Part shown: piece by piece, positions 1 through 5,844 of the stretch
Numbering within the stretch: the stretch's first letter is position 1
How the letters are laid out: each line of letters opens with the position of its first letter
From: Acetofilamentum sp.
Lineage (GTDB): Bacteria; Bacteroidota; Bacteroidia; Bacteroidales; DTU049
Length of the DNA: 5,998 nucleotides
Direction: 5' to 3'
Assembly (NCBI GenBank): GCA_020720525.1
Contig: DYON01000162.1
Location: 1-5,998 of the forward strand
Program-made: the position numbers and the translations under genes
The notes under the pieces: model-generated
What the model saw: only the letters and a program-made list of their open reading frames with translations
What the model was told of the DNA's origin: nothing
Database searches by the model: none

Positions 1-1482
1 TGTATCCAATCTAACTATACAAAAGGTTTAGCCCAAGTTTACAATACACAAGGAATTATTCTTTTTACACGTGGGCTTAACGATTTAGCTCTTCAAAGTT
101 GCATCAATTCGCTCGAAAATTTCAGAAAGCTCAACGATACTGTCGGGATGTCGTTGATATACAACAATTTAGGAGTTGTCTCTTCTACGGTGAAAAAATA
201 TTATTACAGTATATTTTTCTTTCAACAATCTCTTGCAATACAAGAAAAATCGGGCAATATTCGCAATGTAATTGACCTAAACAACAATATCGGCTCTGTT
301 TATGAGCAGTTGAAAATGCACGACAAAGCTTTGGCAATTCATCGCAAATCGAATATGATGTCAATTGAAATTGGACATCCCATTGGGTTATCGTTTGGCT
401 ACAACAATATGGGGGTTATTTACGAAAATTCGGGGCATCCCGATAGTGCTATTTTTTATTATAAAAAGGCATTGGCAATTGCAGATAGTGTTCCCGAATC
501 GCAACATGCGCTCATGTATTCCAATTTAGCGCGAACTTACTTGAACAACAACTACACAGAGCAAGCACGACTGTATCTCGATTCTGCGCTCGAATTAGCT
601 TTAAGCAGTGCTGCATCTACCTATTTGCCCGAGATATACGATCTGTTTTCGCAGTATTACGACAAAAAAGGAAACCTCGACGAAGCATATTCGTTTTTAT
701 TGAAGTACAAAGAAATAAGTAAATCGATTGAAGAGCAAACCACTGAAGGCGATTTTGCCGATTTTATTTTATCGATGCAGCAGGATAGATGGAACAACGA
801 GCGTCGGTTGCTCGATGAGCAAGTGAGTTTGCAGCAAGAAGTACAATGGTTGCTCGTTGTTGTGATTGTGATTGCTATAGCTGGCTTTTTTCTTGTTTAC
901 CTCAATATCAAAAACCGCAACCGCTTGCTCGATCAGCAACACAAACTTTCGGAAAGCGAAAGTTTGCGACTTGCCGAAGAATTAAAAAACAAAGATATCA
1001 TTGCTCAACTCGAAAAAGAGAAACTTACTTCCGAAATTCAAATGAAAGAGCGGCAACTCACTTCGATGACTATGCATATTGTTACCAAAAACGAAACATT
1101 GCAAGAAATTGAGAAGCATGTTGAGCAAATTTCTTCCAGAAAGCCCGAAAAATCGTCGGAGCAACCTCTTAATAAAATCAAGAGTATTATTCGCATGAAT
1201 GCAAGCGACGAAGCTGTGTGGAGCAACTATTTCTATCACTTCGAACAGGTGTATCCAGGCTTTTTTCGGAAGCTTTCGGAGCTGCATGGCGATCTCACAC
1301 AGGGCGAACAAAAATTGTGTGCATACATTACCATCAATCTCAACAACAAAGAAATTGCTCATGTGATGGGAATTTCGGAAGCAAGTGTCAAGATTAAGAA
1401 AAATAGGCTTTCGAAGAAATTGCAACTCGATATAGCATCGGATCTCACATCGTATTTAAGAAAATTTACCGATGGGGAGTAG
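1..1482 (+). CDS. TPR-repeat, membrane-anchored LuxR-like HTH regulator (5' partial)
   Basis: The frame is open from base 1, so the gene starts outside the window; the ATG at 148 lies inside a TPR repeat and is not the real start. Of 493 visible residues, about 4-246 form roughly six TPR-type helical pairs of about 40 residues (recurrent YNNLG/YNNMG and ALAI motifs). One strongly hydrophobic helix (about 283-301, WLLVVVIVIAIAGFF) is followed by a charged coiled coil (about 302-382). A LuxR/GerE-like helix-turn-helix ends the protein (about 432-476: LTQGEQKLCAY, NNKEIAHVMGIS, SVKIKKNRLSKKL). This order is common in Bacteroidetes sensory regulators. The TPR part is inferred to be periplasmic and the HTH cytoplasmic, so the protein would be a one-piece sensor and DNA-binding protein. 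No phosphoacceptor domain is visible. Ligand and targets are unknown. The 3' end overlaps the convergent methyltransferase gene. Confidence 0.85.
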   Translation, partial: CIQSNYTKGLAQVYNTQGIILFTRGLNDLALQSCINSLENFRKLNDTVGMSLIYNNLGVVSSTVKKYYYSIFFFQQSLAIQEKSGNIRNVIDLNNNIGSVYEQLKMHDKALAIHRKSNMMSIEIGHPIGLSFGYNNMGVIYENSGHPDSAIFYYKKALAIADSVPESQHALMYSNLARTYLNNNYTEQARLYLDSALELALSSAASTYLPEIYDLFSQYYDKKGNLDEAYSFLLKYKEISKSIEEQTTEGDFADFILSMQQDRWNNERRLLDEQVSLQQEVQWLLVVVIVIAIAGFFLVYLNIKNRNRLLDQQHKLSESESLRLAEELKNKDIIAQLEKEKLTSEIQMKERQLTSMTMHIVTKNETLQEIEKHVEQISSRKPEKSSEQPLNKIKSIIRMNASDEAVWSNYFYHFEQVYPGFFRKLSELHGDLTQGEQKLCAYITINLNNKEIAHVMGISEASVKIKKNRLSKKLQLDIASDLTSYLRKFTDGE

Positions 1483-2356
1483 TTGAAGCTTTTTCGGCAA
1501 CAACAAACATTATATCATAGGTGTTAATCCCAATAAATCTAGATTTTTTCAATTTTCCTTGATGGGATTCCGTACCATTTTTTTTGTTTAAAGAAAAAAG
1601 TGAATACCAAATTTGCCGAATGCTTCTATATACAGTAGGATACGAAACATGAACTACTCGAAACCCACATAAATCGAGAAGTTTAGTCAAAGATTTGCGT
1701 GTGAAATAATGCAAATGGGTTGGAGGGTGAATCATTCTCCATTTACTTCCTTGCATCGTGGGCAGTAAGCGCCCAATATCGCCCGTTGTGATATGAATAT
1801 GTCCGCCTTCTTTCATTTCAGTAAATGCTTTGTTTAAAAACAATACTGGATCGGGTAAATGCTCAATTACATCCCACATAAAAACATCTGAGAACAATTC
1901 GTTTGGCAATTGAGATGCCAAATAATCTTGGTTGCGAATATCGAGATTCAAATTGTTGCGCCCCCATTCAGAGGGTTCCGATGAAATTTCAAACCCGATA
2001 AATTTTACTTCGGGAAAAAAGTATCTTAAACTATCGCCAAAAAAGCCATAAGCTGCACCAATTTCGAGTACATGCTCTTGCTTTCGATTTGGGAAAAGTT
2101 TTTTTAGACGAATAATTCGTTCGTCGAAATTGCGCTGAATTGCCTCTCGGTCGTTCACATAATCGAGATATTCCTCTCCTTTGAAATACTTTTCGGAATA
2201 CAGTTTATTGAAATCGGAATCGAAATATTTACTTGCAGCTATTGTATGTCCGCATTTTCGACAACGAAAGAAGTCGCCTTTATGAATGGGATTGGGAGCC
2301 AATTCACCACAACAATAGCATTTATTTATCGTGTTCAATGTTGGTTTCTTTGACAA
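1466..2356 (-). CDS. Class I SAM-dependent methyltransferase with N-terminal zinc ribbon
   Basis: This 296-aa protein opens with a zinc-ribbon-like pair of CxxC knuckles (C13/C16 and C32/C35). A class I Rossmann methyltransferase core follows: motif I VLEIGAAYGFFG (97-108), an acidic residue ending strand 2 (E124 in GFEIS), and the post-motif segment DVFMWDVIEHLPDP (157-170). A Methyltransf_23-like C-terminal part has HPPTHLHYFT (210-219). Such enzymes often methylate sugars or other small molecules in surface-polysaccharide pathways; the substrate here is not readable. The start is TTG at 2356: an in-frame TAG lies about 30 nt upstream and no in-frame ATG occurs before the core, so a non-ATG start is forced (codon 7 is another TTG). 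It overlaps the upstream glycosyltransferase gene by 35 nt, so the two are probably co-transcribed and translationally coupled. The 3' end overlaps the convergent regulator gene by 17 bp. Confidence 0.85.
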   Translation of the reverse strand: MSKKPTLNTINKCYCCGELAPNPIHKGDFFRCRKCGHTIAASKYFDSDFNKLYSEKYFKGEEYLDYVNDREAIQRNFDERIIRLKKLFPNRKQEHVLEIGAAYGFFGDSLRYFFPEVKFIGFEISSEPSEWGRNNLNLDIRNQDYLASQLPNELFSDVFMWDVIEHLPDPVLFLNKAFTEMKEGGHIHITTGDIGRLLPTMQGSKWRMIHPPTHLHYFTRKSLTKLLDLCGFRVVHVSYPTVYRSIRQIWYSLFSLNKKNGTESHQGKLKKSRFIGINTYDIMFVVAEKASTTPHR

Positions 2357-3260
2357 TGTAATTGGGGCGCCGTTTGCTTTCTATAAACATTTTTCCTAAA
2401 TACTCACCAATAACACCTATTACCATGAGTTGGATACCTCCAATAAACAACACACTGGCAATTAGTGAGCCCCATCCAGGTAAAGCTAATTTGGTGAAAA
2501 GTGCAGCATAAATTGCATAAAACCCATAGCTCATGGCAGCAAGCGCAATCACAAAACCAGCAATAAGCGAAATGCGAAGAGGCTTAACGCTAAACGATGT
2601 AATTCCAGCAGCGGCAAACCGGAGCATTTTTCTGAAAGAGTATTTGGTTTTTCCTGAAAAACGCTTGCCAGGTTCGTATTCTATGCTTTTTTGCGAAAAG
2701 CCCATCCAAGCTATCAAACCACGAATAAAAAGATAGTTTTCGGTTATCTTTGATAGTTGTTGGGCAACTTGTTTGCTGATAAGTCTGAAGTCGGCAGCGC
2801 CTGGTTCGATGCGTGTAGTGCTGAGCATATTCACCAGTCGATAAAACATTTTCGAACTTAGATTTTTAAAAAAAGCACCATTGCCTTTATCGTTGCGAAC
2901 AGTGTAAACAACATCGTATCCATCTTCCCATGCCTCAAGAAGCAATGGAATCATTTTTGGCGGATGCTGCAAATCGGCATCCATGCTTATCACACAATCG
3001 CCAGTTGAATAATCAATTCCAGCTTTTAGTGCGTTTTGGTGTCCAAAATTTCGAGAAAAAGAAATAAAAAAAACATCGTCGCGGTTTTTCTTTAGTTTTT
3101 TGAGTTGTGCAAGAGTTCCGTCGGTGCTGCCATCGTCAACAAAAATAAATTTAGCATCGTATTGTTCGGGAAGGTGTTCTTTCACCCCCAAATACAATAC
3201 TTCAATATTCAATTCTTCATTGAAACAGGGAACAACAACCGAAACTTTTTTGCGAACCAT
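2322..3260 (-). CDS. GT2 family glycosyltransferase, polyprenyl-phosphate sugar transferase type (DPM1/GtrB/ArnC-like)
   Basis: The 312-aa length is typical of this family. The N-terminal GT-A fold has VSVVVPCFNE (6-15), VDDGSTDGT (41-49) and DADLQHP (94-100), which contains the metal-binding DxD-type acids. ADFRLI (156-161) and R-x-S-G-x-T-K-Y-S (200-208) are also characteristic. Two C-terminal transmembrane helices (about 229-253 and 263-287, the second with GGIQLMVIGVIGEYLGK) match bactoprenol-phosphate sugar transferases. These move a sugar from a nucleotide donor to undecaprenyl phosphate at the inner face of the cytoplasmic membrane, providing donors for cell-surface glycan modification. 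The sugar cannot be read from sequence. The start is ATG at 3260 with a TAnnTTTG element 21 nt upstream. It is the first gene of a two-gene operon with the methyltransferase. No flippase (GtrA-like) gene is visible next to it. Confidence 0.9.
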   Translation of the reverse strand: MVRKKVSVVVPCFNEELNIEVLYLGVKEHLPEQYDAKFIFVDDGSTDGTLAQLKKLKKNRDDVFFISFSRNFGHQNALKAGIDYSTGDCVISMDADLQHPPKMIPLLLEAWEDGYDVVYTVRNDKGNGAFFKNLSSKMFYRLVNMLSTTRIEPGAADFRLISKQVAQQLSKITENYLFIRGLIAWMGFSQKSIEYEPGKRFSGKTKYSFRKMLRFAAAGITSFSVKPLRISLIAGFVIALAAMSYGFYAIYAALFTKLALPGWGSLIASVLFIGGIQLMVIGVIGEYLGKMFIESKRRPNYIVKETNIEHDK

Positions 3261-3281
3261 GCACTTTGATGTTTAGGTTTA

Positions 3282-3289
3282 CAAATGTA
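3282..3289 (-). promoter_or_regulatory. Bacteroidetes-type -7 element (TACATTTG) for the glycosyltransferase operon
   Basis: On the minus strand TACATTTG matches the TAnnTTTG consensus of Bacteroidetes sigma-ABfr promoters, 21 nt before the ATG. A poor -33 candidate (TTTA, minus strand 3316-3313) lies 23 nt further upstream. The leader would be about 12-17 nt. Seen directly by motif; activity is inferred. Confidence 0.5.
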
Positions 3290-3418
3290 GTTTTTTTTAA
3301 GAAATGATTTTTTAAACATTGCTGGAAAATTTAATGATGGGTTGCCAATTATAATTCTATGAGCAATGAAACCTATAAAGCAATCCTACTAATTAATTCA
3401 ACTATTAAGTAACTGTCT

Positions 3419-3436
3419 AAATTTCAATTGATATTT
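3419..3436. repeat. Near-perfect AT-rich 18-bp palindrome
   Basis: AAATTTCAATTGATATTT is palindromic around CAATTG except for one mismatched symmetrical pair. It could be an operator-like site or chance in AT-rich DNA. It lies far from both neighbouring starts, so no role is assigned. Confidence 0.35.
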
Positions 3437-3485
3437 ATATCCTTAAGCCAACCGCGGAGGGCGCAGAGTTTTGAAGCTGCCATTG

Positions 3486-3499
3486 CCGATATATATCGG
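3486..3499. repeat. Perfect 14-bp palindrome CCGATATATATCGG
   Basis: This exact palindrome sits in the gap between the glycosyltransferase operon and the broken outer-membrane gene, next to other inverted repeats. Its GC ends and alternating AT centre could form a small cruciform or bind a dimeric protein. No function can be assigned. Confidence 0.5.
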
Positions 3500-3513
3500 A
3501 ACTGCATGACAGC

Positions 3514-3547
3514 GTTTTTATCTTACAAAAAAACAACCCATAAAAAC
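3514..3547. repeat. Inverted repeat GTTTTTAT / ATAAAAAC with 18-nt spacer
   Basis: The arms at 3514-3521 and 3540-3547 are exact reverse complements. A long A-run lies in the loop. It is AT-rich and may be chance, but it directly abuts the larger hairpin at 3553 and may belong to the same repeat unit. Confidence 0.35.
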
Positions 3548-3552
3548 AGACA

Positions 3553-3628
3553 GTCATTCTCAGTGTTTTTCATGGAGGCACGCCATGCGTGAAAAATTAA
3601 CGCTGGGGAAAATGTATCGAAGAATGAC
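3553..3628. repeat. Long nested inverted repeat, REP/MITE-like element
   Basis: The outer arms GTCATTCT (3553-3560) and AGAATGAC (3621-3628) are exact reverse complements. Inside them CAGTG (3561-3565) faces CGCTG (3601-3605) with one wobble pair. TTTTTCA (3566-3572) faces TGAAAAA (3590-3596), and CATGG (3571-3575) faces CCATG (3583-3587) around AGGCACG. The whole 76 bp can fold as an imperfect hairpin. The outer arms resemble a dispersed intergenic palindrome (GTCATTCTGAGCG...GAAGAATGAC) common in Bacteroidetes and other genomes; that comparison is from memory. No coding content is present. Confidence 0.6.
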
Positions 3629-3744
3629 AGTGAAATCAATGACTTGATGAATTGTGGCTGTCTCAAAAGACATAACTCAGCGCAAGTTGGCAGGAAGAAT
3701 TGTGTTTTCGAATGAAAAATTGTCAATTACATAGTGATTATTCA

Positions 3745-3752
3745 TACATTTG
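3745..3752 (+). promoter_or_regulatory. Bacteroidetes-type -7 element (TACATTTG) before the broken outer-membrane gene
   Basis: TACATTTG fits TAnnTTTG. ATTG at 3719-3722 could serve as the -33 element with 22 nt between them. The predicted transcription start falls a few bases after 3752, giving a very short leader to the ATG at 3765. This placement also argues against the TTG at 3750 as a start, because that codon overlaps the box. Confidence 0.5.
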
Positions 3753-3764
3753 AAAAAAAATACC

Positions 3765-4322
3765 ATGAGGCATCTTTTGTTTGTTCCGGTATTGCTTATT
3801 TCGCTGTCAATCAGCGCTCAATTCAATACTAAAGGACTTTTGACCAGCGGCGTTCCTGTCGAGGACGAAGAAGTTCCTTTCTACAAACGGTTCAATTTTG
3901 AAGTGCTCGGCCGACAAAATGTGGAAATATTGTCGTCGAACGAAATTCTTCCTGCTCGCTCGCAAATTGGTTTTGGGGCCAGTCTTATTTATTGGTATTA
4001 CCCCGATTTGCACCCCGAAACGCGCATTGGTTATCGTAAGGTCGATTTGTCGAATATCGACTCCATCGGTGCCACCAAATACCAAAATCTGTATTTTATG
4101 ATGGGCTGACGTTTTTTGCCATGCGACCACGATTTTCTTTTTGAAGGAAATCAGCTCCGGTTGACATTCTCGGCCTTGGGTGGAATTTCTATTCGGTGTG
4201 TGTCGCTCGCCGACCAATTGGCATTCGATATGCTTCTGAGTGCTGGGCTTGCATATTCGTTTCAACGTCTTTCATTGGGAGCAAGTAGTTCCCGTAGAGG
4301 TGCGATTTATCGCGTCTCATGA
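3765..4322 (+). pseudogene. Broken gene for a secreted, probable outer-membrane beta-barrel protein
   Basis: The ATG at 3765 opens a signal peptide (MRHLLFVPVLLISLSISAQ). A mature segment rich in alternating hydrophobic/aromatic residues follows (QIGFGASLIYWYYPDL), as in outer-membrane beta-barrels. The frame meets TGA at 4107. Just before it, moving by one base recovers LTFFAMRPRFSF (4106-4141). At about 4140 moving back to the original frame gives FEGNQLRLTFSALGG and then LAFDMLLSAGLAYSFQRLSLG, again barrel-like. The two shifts compensate, so the intact ancestor or true sequence was one reading frame. After about 4281 the frame runs into a palindromic repeat and ends at 4322, so the 3' end may also be lost. 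Sequencing error at the two indels is the main alternative to real decay. The family was not identified; signal peptide and export are clear, the barrel is inferred. Confidence 0.6.
4294..4318. repeat. Palindromic repeat at the 3' end of the broken gene
   Basis: GAGGTGCGAT (4297-4306) pairs with ATCGCGTCTC (4309-4318), using two G-T wobbles, around a two-base centre. Together with the preceding GTA it resembles a widely dispersed GTAGAGGCGCGAT-type intergenic hairpin known to me from several bacterial phyla (memory, not a search). No T-run follows, so it does not look like an intrinsic terminator. It overlaps the last codons of the broken outer-membrane gene frame. Confidence 0.55.
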
Positions 4323-4529
4323 ATGAGAACACACCATATATCCGCAATTCATCGCATCTTGCTAAACCCGCGAAGCACCAAAAAAGAATTCCCAAAACCA
4401 AAAATCTCTCACCAAGAGAAAGAAAAAAGAAATATTTCTAAAAATATTACCAGCCAACCCAAAAAGTTTATATATTTGAAAACTAAAAGAGGTTTGGTGG
4501 GGATGAATTGAGAAATTGCTTCTTTTGAT

Positions 4530-4553
4530 GGGAGGGGAGGGGAGAGGTTGGGG
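4530..4553 (+). other. G-rich tract matching the G-quadruplex pattern
   Basis: Four runs of three or four G (4530-4532, 4534-4537, 4539-4542, 4550-4553) are separated by loops of 1, 1 and 7 nt, which satisfies the usual G3+N1-7 rule on the coding strand. It ends 48 nt before the start of the 258-aa gene and upstream of its predicted promoter. It may equally be a remnant of the C-rich intergenic repeat phrase common in bacterial genomes, read on the other strand. Confidence 0.5.
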
Positions 4554-4589
4554 TGTGAAGGAAATCTCTGAACTGTGATTTTAAAATTG

Positions 4590-4597
4590 TAAATTTG
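4590..4597 (+). promoter_or_regulatory. Bacteroidetes-type promoter (TCTG-N19-TAAATTTG) for the PIN module
   Basis: TAAATTTG is a full match to TAnnTTTG, and TCTG at 4567-4570 is a three-of-four match to the TTTG -33 element at exactly 19 nt. Transcription would start around 4601-4604, at or beside the GTG start codon at 4602, so the message would have almost no leader. An in-frame TAA at 4590 rules out a start further upstream. Confidence 0.55.
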
Positions 4598-4601
4598 CAT
4601 C

Positions 4602-5378
4602 GTGGAAGAACAAGGCTACGTAGAGGTTAAAATTGATGGTTCAGTTGGCAATAAGCCTCTGAAACCTATTGATGTTGACATTGCTGAGATAAAAGAAATT
4701 ATCAGCGATGTGGAAACCTTTTTGTACCCAACTATGGGCGAAAAAGCTGAACGTCCGCACATTTCCTACAAAATAGAAGAAGGTTCTGCCCGTAATTTGT
4801 TTTACCTGCCTATTTCAGGAGTTCTGCTTTTTAATGGTTTAAGCACCGAAATAAAAAACAGAGGGAATATTGACTTTCTGGACAATAAAAGAGCAGAAAT
4901 TATTGATAAGTTTCAACGAAGAGCAGCAGAAAAGAATCTTGAAATTTCATTTTATAGTTCATCAACCAAAGAACCCATTTTAAAAATCAATAAAGACACA
5001 TCTTACTTCAAAATTGCCGCTACTCATATTGAAACTGAGTTTGTTTTGTACGGGAAGGTTAATGAAGAAGGAGGAAACAATCCTAATTTTCATCTTTTGA
5101 CAAAGGAGTATGGAAAATTAGTTATTAGTGCTTCGGAGCAACAGCTTTTAGAAGGTGAAAAGCGTTTGTTTAAAATTTATGGTGTTAGAGCAAAAGGCAA
5201 ACAAAACCTTTCTGATGGCAAACCCTTTGACCTCAAACTCATTGATTACATTACATATAATCCAAACTATGATGAACATAAATTGGACTTATTAATCGAG
5301 AGAGCATCGGTAAATTGGAATGCTATACCGAATGTGGATAGCTGGCTTGAACAAATTAGAGGAGGTGCAAATGGATAG
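4602..5378 (+). CDS. Unrecognised 258-aa protein, upstream partner of a PIN-domain nuclease
   Basis: I do not recognise a named family. The start is GTG at 4602; an in-frame TAA at 4590 and the absence of an internal ATG before codon 45 fix it. The protein is soluble-looking, with no signal peptide or membrane helix. It begins with VEVKIDGSVGNKPL, has IEEGSARNLF (58-67), and has a central helical charged part with NKRAEIIDKFQRRAAEKN (95-112). A beta-rich segment with VLYGKVNEEGGNNPNFHLLT (148-167) and LVISASEQQLL (173-183) follows. The end, SVNWNAIPNVDSWLEQIRGG, runs into the PIN gene. Eight bases overlap the PIN start, so the two are one operon and probably made in fixed ratio. By position it could be the antitoxin or regulatory partner, but it is three times the size of a typical VapB and shows no obvious AbrB, RHH, Phd or HTH DNA-binding domain. 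Function is unknown. Confidence 0.75.
   Translation: MEEQGYVEVKIDGSVGNKPLKPIDVDIAEIKEIISDVETFLYPTMGEKAERPHISYKIEEGSARNLFYLPISGVLLFNGLSTEIKNRGNIDFLDNKRAEIIDKFQRRAAEKNLEISFYSSSTKEPILKINKDTSYFKIAATHIETEFVLYGKVNEEGGNNPNFHLLTKEYGKLVISASEQQLLEGEKRLFKIYGVRAKGKQNLSDGKPFDLKLIDYITYNPNYDEHKLDLLIERASVNWNAIPNVDSWLEQIRGGANG
5360..5378 (+). promoter_or_regulatory. Strong Shine-Dalgarno and 8-bp ATGGATAG overlap coupling the two module genes
   Basis: AGGAGGTG (5360-5367) lies 5 nt (counted from GGAGG) before the ATG at 5371, and the upstream gene stops at TAG 5376-5378. A near-consensus SD is notable because Bacteroidetes genes usually lack one. It decides the PIN start at 5371 over the in-frame upstream ATG codons at 5320 and 5332. 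Confidence 0.75.
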
Positions 5379-5841
5379 TATTTTACTCGACACCTCTTTT
5401 TGTATTCGGCTGCTCAAAAGCAATGATGATTTACATCAAAACGCAAAAGATTATTTTAAATATTTTTTAGAAAAGAAGATTGAGATTTATCTTTCATCAA
5501 TAGTTATCGCTGAGTACTCCGTAAAAGATGACCCTATTAATTTGCCTTTGGAGTTTGTAAAGATTATACCTTTTGACTTTTTCGATGGTAAAATAGCAGG
5601 AGAGTTTCATTCTATTTTACTCAATGATAAAGAACTAATAAAAGAAATTGGCAGGGATATAGTTAAAGATGATTGTAAATTGATAGCACAACTATTCAAT
5701 AGGAATATACAAGGATATATTACTAAAGACCGCAAATCATTCAGTAAATTTTTTGCACCCGTTCAGTCATGTAAAAATTTTCAAGTAGAACTTCTTGATT
5801 TAGAAATTCCGCTGAAGGATTTTAAAGGAGAACTTTTTTAA
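5371..5841 (+). CDS. PIN-domain ribonuclease-like protein (VapC-type toxin candidate)
   Basis: The 156-aa protein has the layout of a PIN domain. The first strand ends in the catalytic-type acid D7 (SILLDTSF). A conserved glutamate follows a strand-helix turn (E48 in LSSIVIAEYS). Acidic residues D100/D101 start a helix (VKDDCKLIAQL), and D120 lies in GYITKDRKSF after the last core strand. These four positions match the acidic Mg2+-binding set of PIN nucleases, which cleave RNA in VapC toxins. The protein is longer than a standard VapC (about 130 aa) because of an extended central helical part and a C-terminal tail after about residue 128. The start at 5371 is set by a strong SD. It is translated with the 258-aa gene just upstream. 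RNA target, toxicity and whether the partner neutralises it are inference only. Confidence 0.8.
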   Translation: MDSILLDTSFCIRLLKSNDDLHQNAKDYFKYFLEKKIEIYLSSIVIAEYSVKDDPINLPLEFVKIIPFDFFDGKIAGEFHSILLNDKELIKEIGRDIVKDDCKLIAQLFNRNIQGYITKDRKSFSKFFAPVQSCKNFQVELLDLEIPLKDFKGELF

Positions 5842-5844
5842 TCA

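Larger units (their letters stand above)
3261..3744. other. Gene-free, repeat-rich intergenic stretch
   Basis: About 480 bp between divergently transcribed units holds no credible coding sequence. Short frames here lack any recognisable domain. It contains two promoter regions at its edges and a series of inverted repeats listed separately. Around 3449-3471 there is a phrase (CCGCGGAGGGCGCAGAG) that resembles a dispersed intergenic motif often met in environmental bacterial genomes; this is from memory and was not searched. The segment GGCTGTCTCAAAAGACA near 3655-3671 recalls ends of some insertion sequences, but no partner end or transposase was found. Confidence 0.6.
4323..4601. other. Intergenic stretch before the PIN module
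   Basis: There is no credible gene here; the short frame at 4323-4511 is low-complexity, lysine-rich and without domains. The stretch is A-rich up to about 4490 and then G-rich (4491-4560). It includes an isolated TATATTTG at 4471-4478 that fits the -7 consensus but lies about 120 nt from the next start, and a G-rich tract listed separately. Confidence 0.55.

Noticed and set aside
982..1425. 147-codon open frame on the minus strand inside the regulator gene
   Set aside because: It is the complement of the coiled-coil and HTH coding region, with a Cys/Phe-rich composition typical of antisense shadows.
3655..3671. Possible insertion-sequence end (GGCTGTCTCAAAAGACA)
   Set aside because: It resembles some IS termini from memory, but no matching inverted end, target duplication or transposase remnant was found.
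3807..4265. 152-codon open frame on the minus strand
   Set aside because: It is antisense to the signal-peptide-bearing outer-membrane gene, has no domain-like pattern, and the plus-strand reading has a promoter, signal peptide and barrel-like strands.
4297..4318. Intrinsic terminator for the outer-membrane gene
   Set aside because: The stem is adequate but no T-run follows on either strand; it is better read as a dispersed palindromic repeat.
4323..4511. 62-codon plus-strand frame after the broken gene
   Set aside because: It is lysine-rich low-complexity sequence from A-rich DNA, with no promoter or domain.
5320..5370. Upstream start for the PIN gene giving a 173-aa product
   Set aside because: The extra residues precede the first core strand, overlap the upstream gene and have no ribosome site; the ATG at 5371 has a strong SD.
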